A DNA stretch of 43,911 nt from contig JAAVTG010000714.1 in the NCBI GenBank assembly GCA_011947345.1, forward strand, positions 1 to 43,911, read 5' to 3'. Below are positions 31,776-41,365 of this stretch, piece after piece; the first letter of the stretch is position 1; the number at the start of each line of letters is the position of its first letter. This DNA comes from Phytophthora quininea. Its lineage: Eukaryota; Oomycota; Peronosporomycetes; Peronosporales; Peronosporaceae. The position numbers and the translations under genes were made by a program. A model generated the notes under the pieces. It was not told the origin of the DNA. It did no database searches and saw nothing but the letters and a program-made list of their open reading frames with translations.

Positions 31776-33023
31776 ATGTCTGAGTTCATCTCCAGGGACA
31801 GACGCTTTAGCAGCGACTTCCTGGGTCGTGCAATTCCTTCCGGTGGCCCGCCAGCGATGGATGTACCGCAGCAGTCGATACCACCGCCAGAGAAGCCCAA
31901 GAAGAAGCGCCTCCGACGCCAGAAGCTGGAGTTGGATTACCTGCGAGACCTGGTGAAGAAGCTGGAGACGCAGATGATGCAGCTCAAGGCCCAGAAGCTG
32001 GACGGCTTGCTCTCGGTGAAGAATCCTGGGCCGTCGCTGTGGAAACCCATCGCAGAGCGACAGCAGAAAGGGAGGGAGAGCGCTGAAGAGGAGAACCAGA
32101 AGCTCCGAGCGTCACTGGAGACGCAACTGAAGCTGGCCAAGAAGCTGGAGAGGCTTCTGCGCAAATGGCCGGTACTACTTCGAAACTTTGTTTTATTCAA
32201 AGTTTTATTTGGTATTCTTTTAATGGCTTTGTGAGGAAAGGAGGTAGAGCGACAGAAAACTCGAGACCGACGGACGATGACATCTTTGCGGATCAATACG
32301 CACACGTCATGCGTGCTCACCTCGATGCTGGCGCTTTGTTTCGTGGCGCCGAGTTTGCAACCGAGACACCGCGTTCTGCAATGTCCACGTCACGAACGAC
32401 GCGAGCTCGAGCTCTTCTCTTGCGTTCGTGACAAAAGCCAATGCGATGCTGCCTTTCGACATTCACGTGGCGGAGAAAGCTCTTTGGCGAGCGTTTATTG
32501 AGGAAGGCACCAAGAAGAAGAGCTATTTCTACGAGCCGAGATTGTCGACGGCTGACGTGGTGTCGCGCTCGTACGAAGTCCTCGTGTCAGTAGGACCTTT
32601 TCATACCAACGTTCGAGGAAAGGAAACGTATCGCGAGTACGTTGAGGCCGACCGCGTCATGGTCATGTGGAAGAACCGTTCGAGATCAACGACACGAAGT
32701 TCCAGGGTCTGAAGTGTGTTCAGACCGGTCTGCTTGTGCTCCGTGCTGTGGACTTGTCAGACACTCGTGAGCTCGTACGATCCGACTGTGACGACTGCAA
32801 TGGTTCGCTGCCGATGACATCGACGTCGATGCAGTCGTGTTCGACGATGACTCTGGAGCTGCAGGACGATATTGGTGACCACGAACTTCAAGTGGGAGCA
32901 CTGACGAATTTCGTCGTGAATACACACGACACCATCACGGATCTGTGTGGGAAGGCGATCAATGGCATGCTTGTAGAGGAAGACTGGAAGGCCAATGGCT
33001 GGCTAGATGATATCGCCATTTAA
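31776..33023 (+). CDS. M96 mating-specific-like protein, frameshifted
   Basis: The first frame (31776-32234) has a basic coiled coil (KKKRLRRQKLELDYLRDLVKKLE) followed by a W-x(3)-AERQQKGRESAEEEN helix, the usual start of the large oomycete family annotated as M96 mating-specific. The second part continues in other frames: FADQYAHVMRAHLDAG near 32290, LPFDIHVAEKALWRAFIEEG near 32450, and EINDTKFQGLKC to the stop at 33021-33023. That part resembles the START-like C-terminal region of the same family. Frame changes lie near 32190-32270, 32375 and 32680. An AT-rich stretch at 32190-32235 may be an insertion. Role unknown. Confidence 0.5.
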
Positions 33024-33343
33024 CTTCCTACTACATGTGGATAATCTCCTACCAAGCACGTCGCATGCAACGAAGCCGCGAATTTCAGAGCACGAAGACT
33101 TTGATGAAACAAGCTCCCAGCACTGCAACTCGGTGACGCGATCCGGCACTGCTGGGCGAAGCGTTCGAACCACTGGCGGCAGGCGCTGTCGTACTTCTTG
33201 GAGTCGATCCATCGTGGTAGAGGATAAGCACGTCAATCCATTGTAGCTTTAGAGTTCACTCGGTCGTATATACTGCCGTCACAGCAGTGCTCTGAACAAC
33301 TCAGACAGACGGCTGCAAATATGTACCGGGCGAATCCTTGCGA

Positions 33344-33853
33344 TCAGATGTTGCCCTTTGCCTTCAGTGTTTCGACGTAGCCGCTCCAAAACTTGTAAAG
33401 CGGGTCAGATTTGTCCTCGGTGGTCAGCCCCAGCTTCAGCCGAGCTTCTTCCGGGGTCACCGTGTTGAAAGCCCAGCGGCCGTACTGCGCCTTCTGCATC
33501 TCTTTCGCGAGACTCTCGAATTGAGGGTTCTTCTCCAACTCTATGAAGGTCTTGGCCATCTTGGCGTCGTCCATGGTCTTCATGAATTGGCTGAAAATGA
33601 AGGTGTCTGAGCCGTAGTAGTCGCCCGGGTGTTTCTTCCTGTACTGGAGGCGCTTCATCCTACCCGTGGATCCAAAATCGTTCTGCATGATATATTTCGG
33701 CTTTATCATCAGTTGACGCAAGTTTTTATCGTGTTCTACCGCATCCTGAAGCTGGGGGTATTCGAGTTGTGGCAACCTCAAACACACCACCAGTATTTGG
33801 AGTAAAAGTGAATGGATTGGTTCCAACTGAGCCAAAAGCGCGCTTCTTCCCAT
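33344..33853 (-). pseudogene. RxLR-effector-like C-terminal fragment
   Basis: The last 140 residues are helical and resemble the C-terminal halves of WY-type RxLR effectors, with Trp/Tyr-containing repeats (FIFSQFMKTMDDAKMAKTF and LYKFWSGYVETLKAKG). No signal peptide, RxLR or dEER is found upstream. The first 35 residues of the frame are Leu-rich but not a typical signal. Either the 5' end was lost or the gene is a different helical protein. I see no motif beyond the repeat pattern. Confidence 0.4.
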
Positions 33854-33960
33854 CAGTGTTCGGACAATTAAATAAAAAACTGCATTGGTTCTCTAGAAAA
33901 ACGTAATTCGTCATTGACGAATGCGGCGTAGCAATAATAAAAATTGCAATAATTAGTCAG

Positions 33961-34055
33961 TATTGTGTGGGTTCGAACGGTGCAGCAGTTTAGACTTGAC
34001 CCATCCAAGCTGTTGTGCGCGGGTTCGAGTCCCGACTCCATCAAGAAGCTGGTGG
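33961..34055 (+). repeat. possible tRNA-derived SINE fragment
   Basis: GCGGGTTCGAGTCCCG near 34020 is a perfect T arm with box B, and a weaker GGTTCGAACGG lies near 33969. No complete tRNA fold forms. It could be a SINE head like the one at 8.1 kb, of a different tRNA type. Confidence 0.3.
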
Positions 34056-34252
34056 CTGTCAGGTTCCTGGCAGGGTTTATTTTCGCCAATCAAACAGGCC
34101 GGCGACGGCAAAATTGACAGTCATCAGTGGACATGGAGCAGGGATTTTTATCGGTGTTTTAATATGACCTGTTATAATGAATCAGGAGTTGAAACCGGTT
34201 TTTATTTTTATTGGAGGCGGGAGGCTCTCAGCCAAAATCGCTTTGGCTAGCA

Positions 34253-35805
34253 CTAGACAGCATTTACAGGCTCAACTGGGGCGCTTTCACCACCAAGGAG
34301 CGTAGTGAAGTCCCACAGCTCTCGGTTGCAGCGTAGGAAGACAATGGTCTCGAAGTTCGCCGGCAGTAAGCGTGAGCGAAGCGGTGTCAGGACTAACTTG
34401 CACTGTGAAAACAAGCGCTCGCAACGATTGCTTGTTGGTGGAATCATACACAGTATGTCTTGATACTTGGAGATCGAAGAGTGACGAGGGCGCTTCGCCT
34501 GACGGAGAGTAGCCGTAGCGAAATCCTCTTTGTCGTTTTTCTTCTCACGAGCCGTTGAGAAGACAGCGAATCCAGCAACAGCGTCTTCTTCCTGCGAACT
34601 TAGCGACCGGTTTGACAGCAACTTTACTATCGCACTCTCGAATTCAGGAGAGTGGATGATCTTGGCTGTCGGCTTGAGGTCGTCAGCTGTTGACGGATAC
34701 TTTGCAATGACAGCGTCGAATAGAAGACGAACGTCAGCGAGATTTCGCCGCTCCGATTGCAGATGCACACAGACGCTGTCCAAATCAGCAAGCTTCTCGA
34801 CAAGCTGGACAATTTTGCGGTGGGTGCTCGGACGCGGTAACAAGTCTTCAACAGCAGCAACCATCTTGATCGCATCACGTATCTTGACGTACCGCGACAA
34901 CATGTTGAAAGTCGAGGACCACCTCGTAACGGTAGCCTTGAACGGCTTGAGATCCGTGAAGCGTGCCAGCTTAGCACTGTTGTTCGGAAGGCGTAGCTGG
35001 ATACAGAGAGCTTGAACTTGATCAATCAGGTCTTGGAAGTCCTTGAGGTAGCGACCGACAGCGAGGTTAAACCGATGGCTGGCGCATCCAACCAGTGGAA
35101 CGCCCAGCCGGGTCGCTATGGCCTGGTTCGTTGGGCAATTGTCGCTCACGATGAAGAGAACCATCTCCGTAGTCTTGTGGTAGACGGATAGCACAGCGTC
35201 GATCATGGCAATGTGGGCATCAGCACTCTGCCCATGCTCTGCATGAGAGATTGAGAGCAACGGCTGCCTCAGATCGCCCTCCCGAACAAACACAGCGTAG
35301 ATGGCAACGAAGTGGATCGTTCCGCACGACCAGCCGTCGAACATGAGCCCAAATGAATCTCCCATGGCTGCTGAGATCTTGGTGCCAACACGCTCAGCAA
35401 CATTGCGCATGTAGCGCTGCAGCGTTTTCGAAGAAACGGGCTCAACACTTGCGAGAGAGCGGGTGAGGGGTCGTCGACTTCGCTGAGAGAGTGGTTCCTC
35501 ACGATGACCCATTCCATCCACTTGTATATCTCCATCGTCCTCTGGTCCACGAAGCCGTGGGCCTCCAAAGTGGCGCCACCGTTTAGCTGGCTGGCCTCGA
35601 AGTTTTGCAGGTATCCCGGGTGCTTGGTGGCGAGATGGCTGACGAGGTTGCTGTAGCCGGTTCCTGGCGCTTGCTTCCGGGATTTACCACATTCCTTGCA
35701 GGAGAACATTCCCCCACCGCAGTCCGTGTAGAAATACTCGCAGATGCCGCGCGACGTTGTCATTTGCTTGAAGTGTAGCGATCGAAAGTCGAAATGAACA
35801 ACCAC
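34253..35805 (-). mobile_element. hAT-superfamily transposase
   Basis: The first frame (35805 to about 35480) has a BED-type zinc finger ([10 protein letters not shown] ... HLATKH). The second (about 35480-34253) has the RNase H-like core with Asp in MFDGWS, Asp-Asn in VSDNC and the [10 protein letters not shown] motif, followed by the hAT dimerisation region ([20 protein letters not shown] ... [15 protein letters not shown]). Together they give about 515 residues. One frameshift near 35480 separates them. hAT elements use 8-bp target duplications and short inverted repeats; I could not find convincing ends, so this may be a stranded or domesticated copy. Confidence 0.8.
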
Positions 35806-36035
35806 AGACGAGAGCTATAGAACAAAATGATCGACGCACCACAGCCAGCCGTCTGTAGTTGTCCACAGGACACCAGCCATCCTTTTTACGTGAAGGGTAA
35901 AAAGTAAATATACTTATTACGGGGCCAATTGTAAATTGTACGGTCTTTTCTACTTTCCAATAATCCGTTATTCCGTCAATATAATATTCAATTTATTGTA
36001 TTTTAATAACTTTTTCCGATCACTGGTTCCCATAC
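35806..36035. other. AT-rich noncoding stretch
   Basis: Upstream of the hAT gene, with no supported feature. Confidence 0.4.
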
Positions 36036-36437
36036 TTGCGACTTCAAGATTGGACAAAACTCCTTCAAAAAGTACCAGATATGGATCATCATCCGATGGA
36101 AGATTTAGGGTGCCCTAGACAACGCGTTCATCAAACATTGTCGAGCTTCCTATCACTTCGTGGGTTTCTCCTGCCTGTGGTCCATGACATAATGCTGCGC
36201 CTGTACTTTGGTGATTTGACTGTGGGCTCGCGGCTTTACTTTCTAAGATCACTGGACCCAAACATTCAACAATGTGTTCGTCCTACGTGTCAAGCTATCG
36301 AAACGGTTGAGCACTGCCTTTATACGTGCCCAGCCTTGAAAGAAATGTGGCGCCAATTGTGGGCTCCGTGGTCATCAGTCTTTCGGCCATCTCTGAGCTG
36401 GCGGCTGCTGCTTCTTCCAGACGAGAGAATCCGCTAA
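36036..36437 (+). pseudogene. LINE reverse transcriptase C-terminal fragment (zf-RVT)
   Basis: The frame contains CVRPTCQAIETVEHCLYTCP followed by W, the zinc-binding pattern C-x4-C-x6-EH-x5-C typical of zf-RVT at the end of LINE reverse transcriptases. Upstream (LPVVHDIMLRLYFGDLTVGSRL) fits the same region. The rest of the element is absent, so this is a relic. Confidence 0.6.
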
Positions 36438-36537
36438 CTAGTTAATCAAATCATTTCAACTATCAACCTGTACTGGAGTGAGTACTTGAGCCAAGCGACC
36501 ATGGTCGGGTAGTCATCCAGTGTCGATCCGCCGGCCT

Positions 36538-36885
36538 TCAGTTTGTTGAGGACAAAAAGGGTTCCACGTTTTTTGCCTGCCACCTCGCGTACTTCAGTTT
36601 CAGTTTTGCGTCGGCGGCCTTCGTTGACAAGCCTGGCAGCCCAGCCCTCTCTTCGCCTTCCTCATTATCGTCGTTGTCGTTGTTGTCGTTGTCGTCGTTG
36701 TCGTCGTTGTCGTCGTCGTCGATGGCTCGCAGAAGCCGGTTTTCGACAGCCGCCGCTTTGATCACTTGACTTCGGTTTGCTGGCATTTCAGCCGTCGTGA
36801 CGGATTGCCGCGCCGGCGAGGAATCGGCGTAGGTGGTTGCGAGTAGAGCGGCTACCACCGGGGTCAGCGACAAACGCAACTTCAT
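36538..36885 (-). CDS. RxLR-dEER secreted effector
   Basis: A secreted effector candidate. Residues 1-20 form a clean signal peptide (MKLRLSLTPVVAALLATTYA). RLLR is at residues 50-53 and GEER at 77-80, in the correct order. The 19 residues between are almost pure Asp/Asn and are encoded by a GTC/GTT-type microsatellite, so length may vary between strains. The C-terminal 35 residues are short for the class; another frame stays effector-like to about 36446, which suggests a one-base frameshift near 36545. A strong oomycete core promoter lies 41 bases before the ATG. Host target unknown. Confidence 0.85.
   Translation of the reverse strand: MKLRLSLTPVVAALLATTYADSSPARQSVTTAEMPANRSQVIKAAAVENRLLRAIDDDDNDDNDDNDNNDNDDNEEGEERAGLPGLSTKAADAKLKLKYARWQAKNVEPFLSSTN
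36665..36722. repeat. trinucleotide microsatellite in the effector gene
   Basis: TCG/TTG repeat (GAC/AAC on the coding strand) that encodes the Asp/Asn run between RxLR and EER. Confidence 0.85.
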
Positions 36886-36925
36886 GGTAAAATGTCTTTG
36901 GGGAAGGGTGTTTGAGGCTTGGTGG

Positions 36926-36942
36926 CAAAATGCAAAGTGAGC
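36926..36942 (-). promoter_or_regulatory. oomycete core promoter of the RxLR effector
   Basis: On the minus strand GCTCACTTTGCATTTTG matches GCTCAYTYY-N-CA-WTTT at every key position. Confidence 0.7.
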
Positions 36943-37517
36943 AAGGAGTCCTCGGCAAGCGATGTCTTCTGCTTACGTGCTCACATGATTATGCTCTACC
37001 TATACAGCCCGAACGTGTACAGCTTACGCGTTGTACATGATGATGTGCATTGCCGGAAAGCTCGTTCATGCTTGGCGCAATCAACCAATTGCGGATTCTA
37101 TGTAGGACTTAGGTGGTGGCTCACAGGTCCTCTATTATTTGTTATCTCTGCCTAATGCTTTCTGTTTGTTTCTCGTTTGTTTTCTAAGTAGGACTGACAG
37201 GTTTTGCTGCTGGGAAAACTTCTAGGCTACGACAGAGCGTCACTGAGATATTAGGAAGGGAAAGAAGTTGGGATTTCCTGGAAGGCAGGGAAGAATGAAG
37301 AGTATGCAGTAGTATGAATACAACAGAACATAAATGGCAAATGCTAAAGATGTCGACGGTCATACCCTAGTCATTAAAATGCTTGCTGATGCAGTCTTCT
37401 CGATGACAGATTCTTGTAGTTCCATCCAGTGCATCCTCATCTTGAGACCCCAGACGTCTAACACGTCCTCTTGCTTGTGCTTGGTGCCCTCTTCTTGTGC
37501 TGCTGACAACCCGTCGT
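36943..37517. other. mostly noncoding; possible 3' end of the M96-like gene
   Basis: 36943-37359 holds nothing supported. A minus-strand frame at 37360-37608 (KLFVELDDGLSAAQEEG) could be the true C-terminus of the neighbouring gene if a base is missing in the T6 run at 37574-37579. Confidence 0.4.
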
Positions 37518-38647
37518 CTAGCTCCACAAAGAGTTTGGTGTGGAATCGAACGTCGCAGTGGAAACGATCATCCATTTTTTGGAGATGGCAGTCCACGCGT
37601 ACTCGCAAAGATGCAGTCCTTGAGTAGTTAGAAACAGCTTGGAGATTCGGACTTGAACAAATTTATCAGCACTCTCCACTTTGCGAAGTAATTGAAGGCC
37701 GTGAAAATCTAGCGTTTCGTCGCGACAACGAAGGGTCATGTCAAAACTCTTGGCCACAGAGTCAGGATCGAGTTCCTTCATCTGGAACTGCACAAGGCAT
37801 TAGTAAAACGTTGCAAAACAGATCATCGGCAGCGTACGTATCGATATGGCTTGTCTGGGGATTCTTGGAGACTATTCTGCTCCGTCCACATGACTTCGTG
37901 CGCTTCTTGAACGGAACACTCCAGAGAGATTTTCGCAGTAAGCTCCACCATCTGTCCGTGGGTTTTGCTCGTCGTGGACTGCAAACAGTAACCAAAAGAT
38001 GGCATCTTCACCGGGAATACGCCGTCGACGTCCTGGCAAAGCTCTTTAGCTCGCTCATCGAGTTTGTTGACAGTTGCGAGGCTGTTCTCCAACGCGTGGT
38101 GGTGGTCTGCAAATACAAAGTTCTTGTCCTGCATTCGGATGGAATTGCTCATGTTAGTTGGCGGTGCTGGTTGAATAGGAAGCTCACTCACCTCTGCTGA
38201 TGGTCGGCCGGAAAGTGTCTTGACCACTTCCGCACAAACTTCGGTGAGATTCGCTCGAATTTCTTTGAGTTTGTGGTTGGCATGTTCGGCTTGTCGTCGC
38301 TTCTGGAACTCATCCAGAGCTGTGTTCATCCACTGCTCCCACTTGAAGCCGTCGCGCCGATATGTGGAAATGGTTTGACGCTTGACGTCTCCCGTATTCG
38401 CACTTTTTAGCCGGTCTAGCCACTGTTCAAGTACCACCGCTCGACCTTGGAGATCGCTCAGCTCCGCTTTTCTGCGATGCAGGAGCTTCGTCGAGTAGCG
38501 AGGCCTGGCCTTCCGCTTGCGACGATTGGATTGTTTTGGTTTCGGGACGATAGGAAATGTTTCAGGATTGTCACTCTCTTCGTCTTGGTATTCTTCGAGA
38601 AAGGCAAGGACCGCCATCGTTTCTTCTTGTTCTTCACGTGTCTCCAT
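37518..38647 (-). CDS. M96 mating-specific-like protein, three exons
   Basis: Exons 38647-38192, 38128 to about 37846 and 37793-37518. Intron 1 (GTGAGT ... CTAAC ... GCAG, 63 bases) and intron 2 (GTACGC ... ACTAAT ... GCAG) have good sites and keep the frame. The N-terminus has a basic region and coiled coil (NRRKRKARPRYSTKLLHRRK ... LSDLQGRAVVLEQWLDRL), then W-x(2)-WMNTALDEFQKRRQAEHAN, as in the M96-like family and in the gene at 31.8 kb. The C-terminal part is START-like at best. An initiator-like CCATTTTCGCTTTC lies at 38680-38695. The stop at 37518 may be premature (see the next region). Confidence 0.55.
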
Positions 38648-38679
38648 GTCGACGACGAGGCTTGAAGAGTATACCAGGC

Positions 38680-38695
38680 GAAAGCGAAAATGGAC
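38680..38695 (-). promoter_or_regulatory. possible initiator of the M96-like gene
   Basis: GTCCATTTTCGCTTTC on the minus strand, an Inr-like match 33 bases before the ATG chosen. Confidence 0.4.
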
Positions 38696-38818
38696 TGCAC
38701 CCAACGATACAAAACAAAAAGCTTCTTGTTGGTATTCAACATTTAGGATTACCGCGCGAAAACCAGTCTGTCGATCATGCCAAACGTTTTAGATGCATAT
38801 TTTTCGTAAGCTTACCAG

Positions 38819-39506
38819 AAAATGTTTATGAATAAGTTGTGTACTCAATGCGCCTCGATCTTCCCGGAGTACGGATGGAGAAATGTTTATGAATAATTAT
38901 TTAATGGTAATCCCAGCTGTGCACTCCCAGGAAGCGTCCATGAAGTATCTCCTGTCCTGAGCGCCGACGAGAACAAGGTTACTGAGTAGATGTCGTCATG
39001 GAAACGCGTGCACTTTTGATCGCCTACAAGCGATTGAAGTCGTATGTACGGCCAGAAGTCTCATCTAATGCTTCTTCCACACGAGCACATCGATGATGTT
39101 TCTATCCGAGCTATCCCAAGTATTGCATCATCTTCCAGATAGACAGCAGTGCCTTCGTCGCTGCATACCCTCAGGTCTTCGCTCTTCGTCCCAACGCGTA
39201 ATTTGTCAATGACTTCGGCTGTCTACGAGTTCCCCAACTTTCTGCAGTTAATAGCATTTGTACATCACCGCAAGTTGAGAAGTCCTGATAACAATATAGT
39301 TAAACTTCATTCCTCTAGAAAGCAGTGCCAAGCTGACAGTCAAATCAATCGACACACCGCCACTGCCCTCATTTGCCGAAAACGCTCCAGGCTGCGCAAC
39401 TAGCCCAGCTGGAAGATGATGCAATACTTGGGATACTTCCGATACCAAAGGTGCTCGATTGATGAGCTCGGGCGCATTGAGTAAACAATTTATTCATAAA
39501 CATTTT
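38819..39506. mobile_element. 688-bp nonautonomous element with 36-bp inverted repeats
   Basis: The ends 38819-38854 and 39471-39506 are inverted copies matching at about 34 of 36 positions, beginning AAAATGTTTATGAATAA. The end motif recurs inside near 38880. No coding frame of note is present, so this is a MITE-like element. No matching target duplication flanks it, probably because of later rearrangement. A second copy starts at 43507. Confidence 0.75.
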
Positions 39507-39810
39507 CATCCCGACAAGGAGATACAGTAATGTCGGCAGTGGCTTTCCATTCGTATACGCATCGATTCCACTGGTCCCATTGCTCAGCCGAGATCACTAA
39601 TCCAAACCGGTCGGCTATACCTTCACGGTATTACCTTTGGAAGCGCTCACCTTAGGGCTTTCCGCTACCGACCCTACATCTCGCCTATCCAACGAAATGG
39701 ATTGCTAGATTACCGTATCGTACTGGTTGCTTGCGTACAAGACTTGGCGCGCTGTCGACCACCTTGGCCCGAGGCCAATCAGGTGCTGCTTCCACTCCCC
39801 CAGGGTCTTC

Positions 39811-39825
39811 CTCATTGTCGAATTC
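39811..39825 (+). promoter_or_regulatory. core promoter-like site of the AKR genes
   Basis: CTCATTGTCGAATTC, a moderate Inr/FPR match 52 bases before the ATG. Copies are at 31426-31440 and 43189-43203 on the minus strand. Confidence 0.5.
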
Positions 39826-39876
39826 GCTTCATCTCCTCAACTCCAACTACTCACCCCACCGTTCACTCACTCCGCC

Positions 39877-40934
39877 ATGGGACTCTCCGCCGACGGTAGC
39901 TCCGCCAAGATGACGTACCGGTTCATGGGGAATTCGGGTCTGCTCGTATCCAAGTTCGGACTTGGCGCCTTCATGAGCGACGAGTCCAAGTACGAGGGCG
40001 ACGGATGGTACGAGATGATGAGTCTCGCCTACAAGCACGGCGTCAACTTCTTCGACTGCGCCGAGGCCTACGGCAGCGGCAAGGCTGAGGTGATGCTGGG
40101 CAGGGCCATCGAGAGAGGCGTCGCCGAAGGAGTGTGGGGTCGCGAGGACCTGGTGATCACCACCAAGCTCTTTCCAGGCACCAAGCCGGGACCGAACGCC
40201 TCCGGTGTGAGCCGCAAGCACGTCATTGAAGGCGCCAAGGTCTCGCTCAGGCGACTGGGCCTCGACTACGTCGACGTCATCTTCTGCCACCGGTCGGATC
40301 CGCACACCCCATCGAGGAGACCGTGCGAGCCATGAACTTCGTGATCGAGCAAGGCTGGGCCTTCTACTGGGGCACCAGTGAGTGGAGCTCGGCCGACATC
40401 CTCGAGGCGTGCGAGATCGCCGACCGCTTGGGTTTGGTCCGTCCGGTGGTGGAGCAGCCACAGTACAACATCCTCGAGCGCTCGCGCGTCGAGTTCGACC
40501 TGGCCGGTCTGTACAAGAAGTACAGGCTGGGACTGACCACGTGGTCTCCGCTGTCCATGGGCATCCTCACGGGCAAGTACAGCGCGGGCAAACCCGAAGG
40601 CTCTCGCTACGCGTCCGCTATGTTCCAGTCCGGCCACTTCGACGAAGGCTTCGCTGAGGGCGTGGAGATCGCCGACAAGCTCAAGCCGATCGCCGACGAG
40701 TTGGGCTGCTCGCTGGCGCAGATGGCCATCGCTTGGGTCGTCTCCAACGAAAACGTGTCAACGGTTCTGCTTGGGGCGAGTCGCCCGGCTCAGCTGGAGG
40801 AGACGCTGCAGGCGCTCCAGTTCGAGAGCAAGATCACGCCCGAGGTCAAGGCCAAGATCGACGCCGTCGTCAAGTTCGTGCCGAAGCTGCCCGAGCTCGA
40901 CCAGTTCGCTCTGATGCGCAGCCAGTACCTGTAA
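39877..40934 (+). CDS. aldo-keto reductase, Kv-beta-like (copy Y)
   Basis: A 352-residue NADPH-dependent oxidoreductase with an (alpha/beta)8 barrel, related to potassium-channel beta subunits and YghZ-type enzymes. The catalytic set is visible: Asp and Tyr in [10 protein letters not shown], Lys in ITTKLF and His in VIFCHRSD. The C-terminal cofactor part includes [12 protein letters not shown]. The frame changes once, near 40310 (in a CCCC run), so two frames, 39877-40335 and 40323-40934, must be joined. The same shift is in copy Z, so it is inherited or a systematic error. The natural substrate, an aldehyde or ketone, is unknown. Best preserved of the three copies. Confidence 0.85.
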
Positions 40935-41014
40935 GAGGACAACCGCCTTGGTAAATCAAGAATGCATTTTGGGGTTGCACTGACACGGTTACGGCGGCAC
41001 TGCCTTCTATTTCG

Positions 41015-41365
41015 TTGGAGGCCTTCTTTTCCTATACCTGGCAGCAAGAAGCCTTCTATCTTGGAAAAAATGTTGTGTGTCCAGGTAATTCTTTACTTGT
41101 TTCGGTCTGGGAGCTGTTGCTGAAACACAACCTTGCGGAAGCCGTCGTGTGTCAAGCCATGCAAGATGCCGTCGTATTGCACGATAGCAGCTCTTTACGC
41201 CGTCAAGTTGACGCTCGTGTCGCGGGAAAAATGACGTCGTTCCAACTTGCAAGGTGGAAAAGCTTCGACTCCGGCTACCACTTCAGCGTCTGCGGCAAGA
41301 GGGTCATCAGCATCAAAGGCAAAGAGGAGAAGCCTAAGAGCGACCCTGCTTTCCATCTCGTTTAA
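41015..41365 (+). CDS. chimeric open frame: unknown 5' part fused to MFS 3 C-tail
   Basis: An intact 116-codon frame. The first 83 residues are of unknown origin (WELLLKHNLAEAVVCQAMQ, helical). From 41262 it runs in frame into the last 34 residues of MFS 3 (FDSGYHFSVCGKRVISIKGK), duplicated from 29929. The fusion point is the edge of the segmental duplication. No membrane segment or signal is present. It may be an accident of the breakpoint; expression is unknown. Confidence 0.4.
   Translation: MEAFFSYTWQQEAFYLGKNVVCPGNSLLVSVWELLLKHNLAEAVVCQAMQDAVVLHDSSSLRRQVDARVAGKMTSFQLARWKSFDSGYHFSVCGKRVISIKGKEEKPKSDPAFHLV

Larger units (their letters stand above)
39470..40978 (+). repeat. left arm of a 1.5-kb inverted repeat
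   Basis: Inverted copy of 42039-43543, centred on a spacer of about 1.06 kb. The arm includes one terminal repeat of the 688-bp element and the whole AKR gene. Arms differ mostly by one-base gaps. Confidence 0.85.

Noticed and set aside
34071..34087. CAGGGTTTATTTTCGCC as a hAT terminal repeat
   Set aside because: No inverted partner or 8-bp duplication was found on the far side of the transposase.
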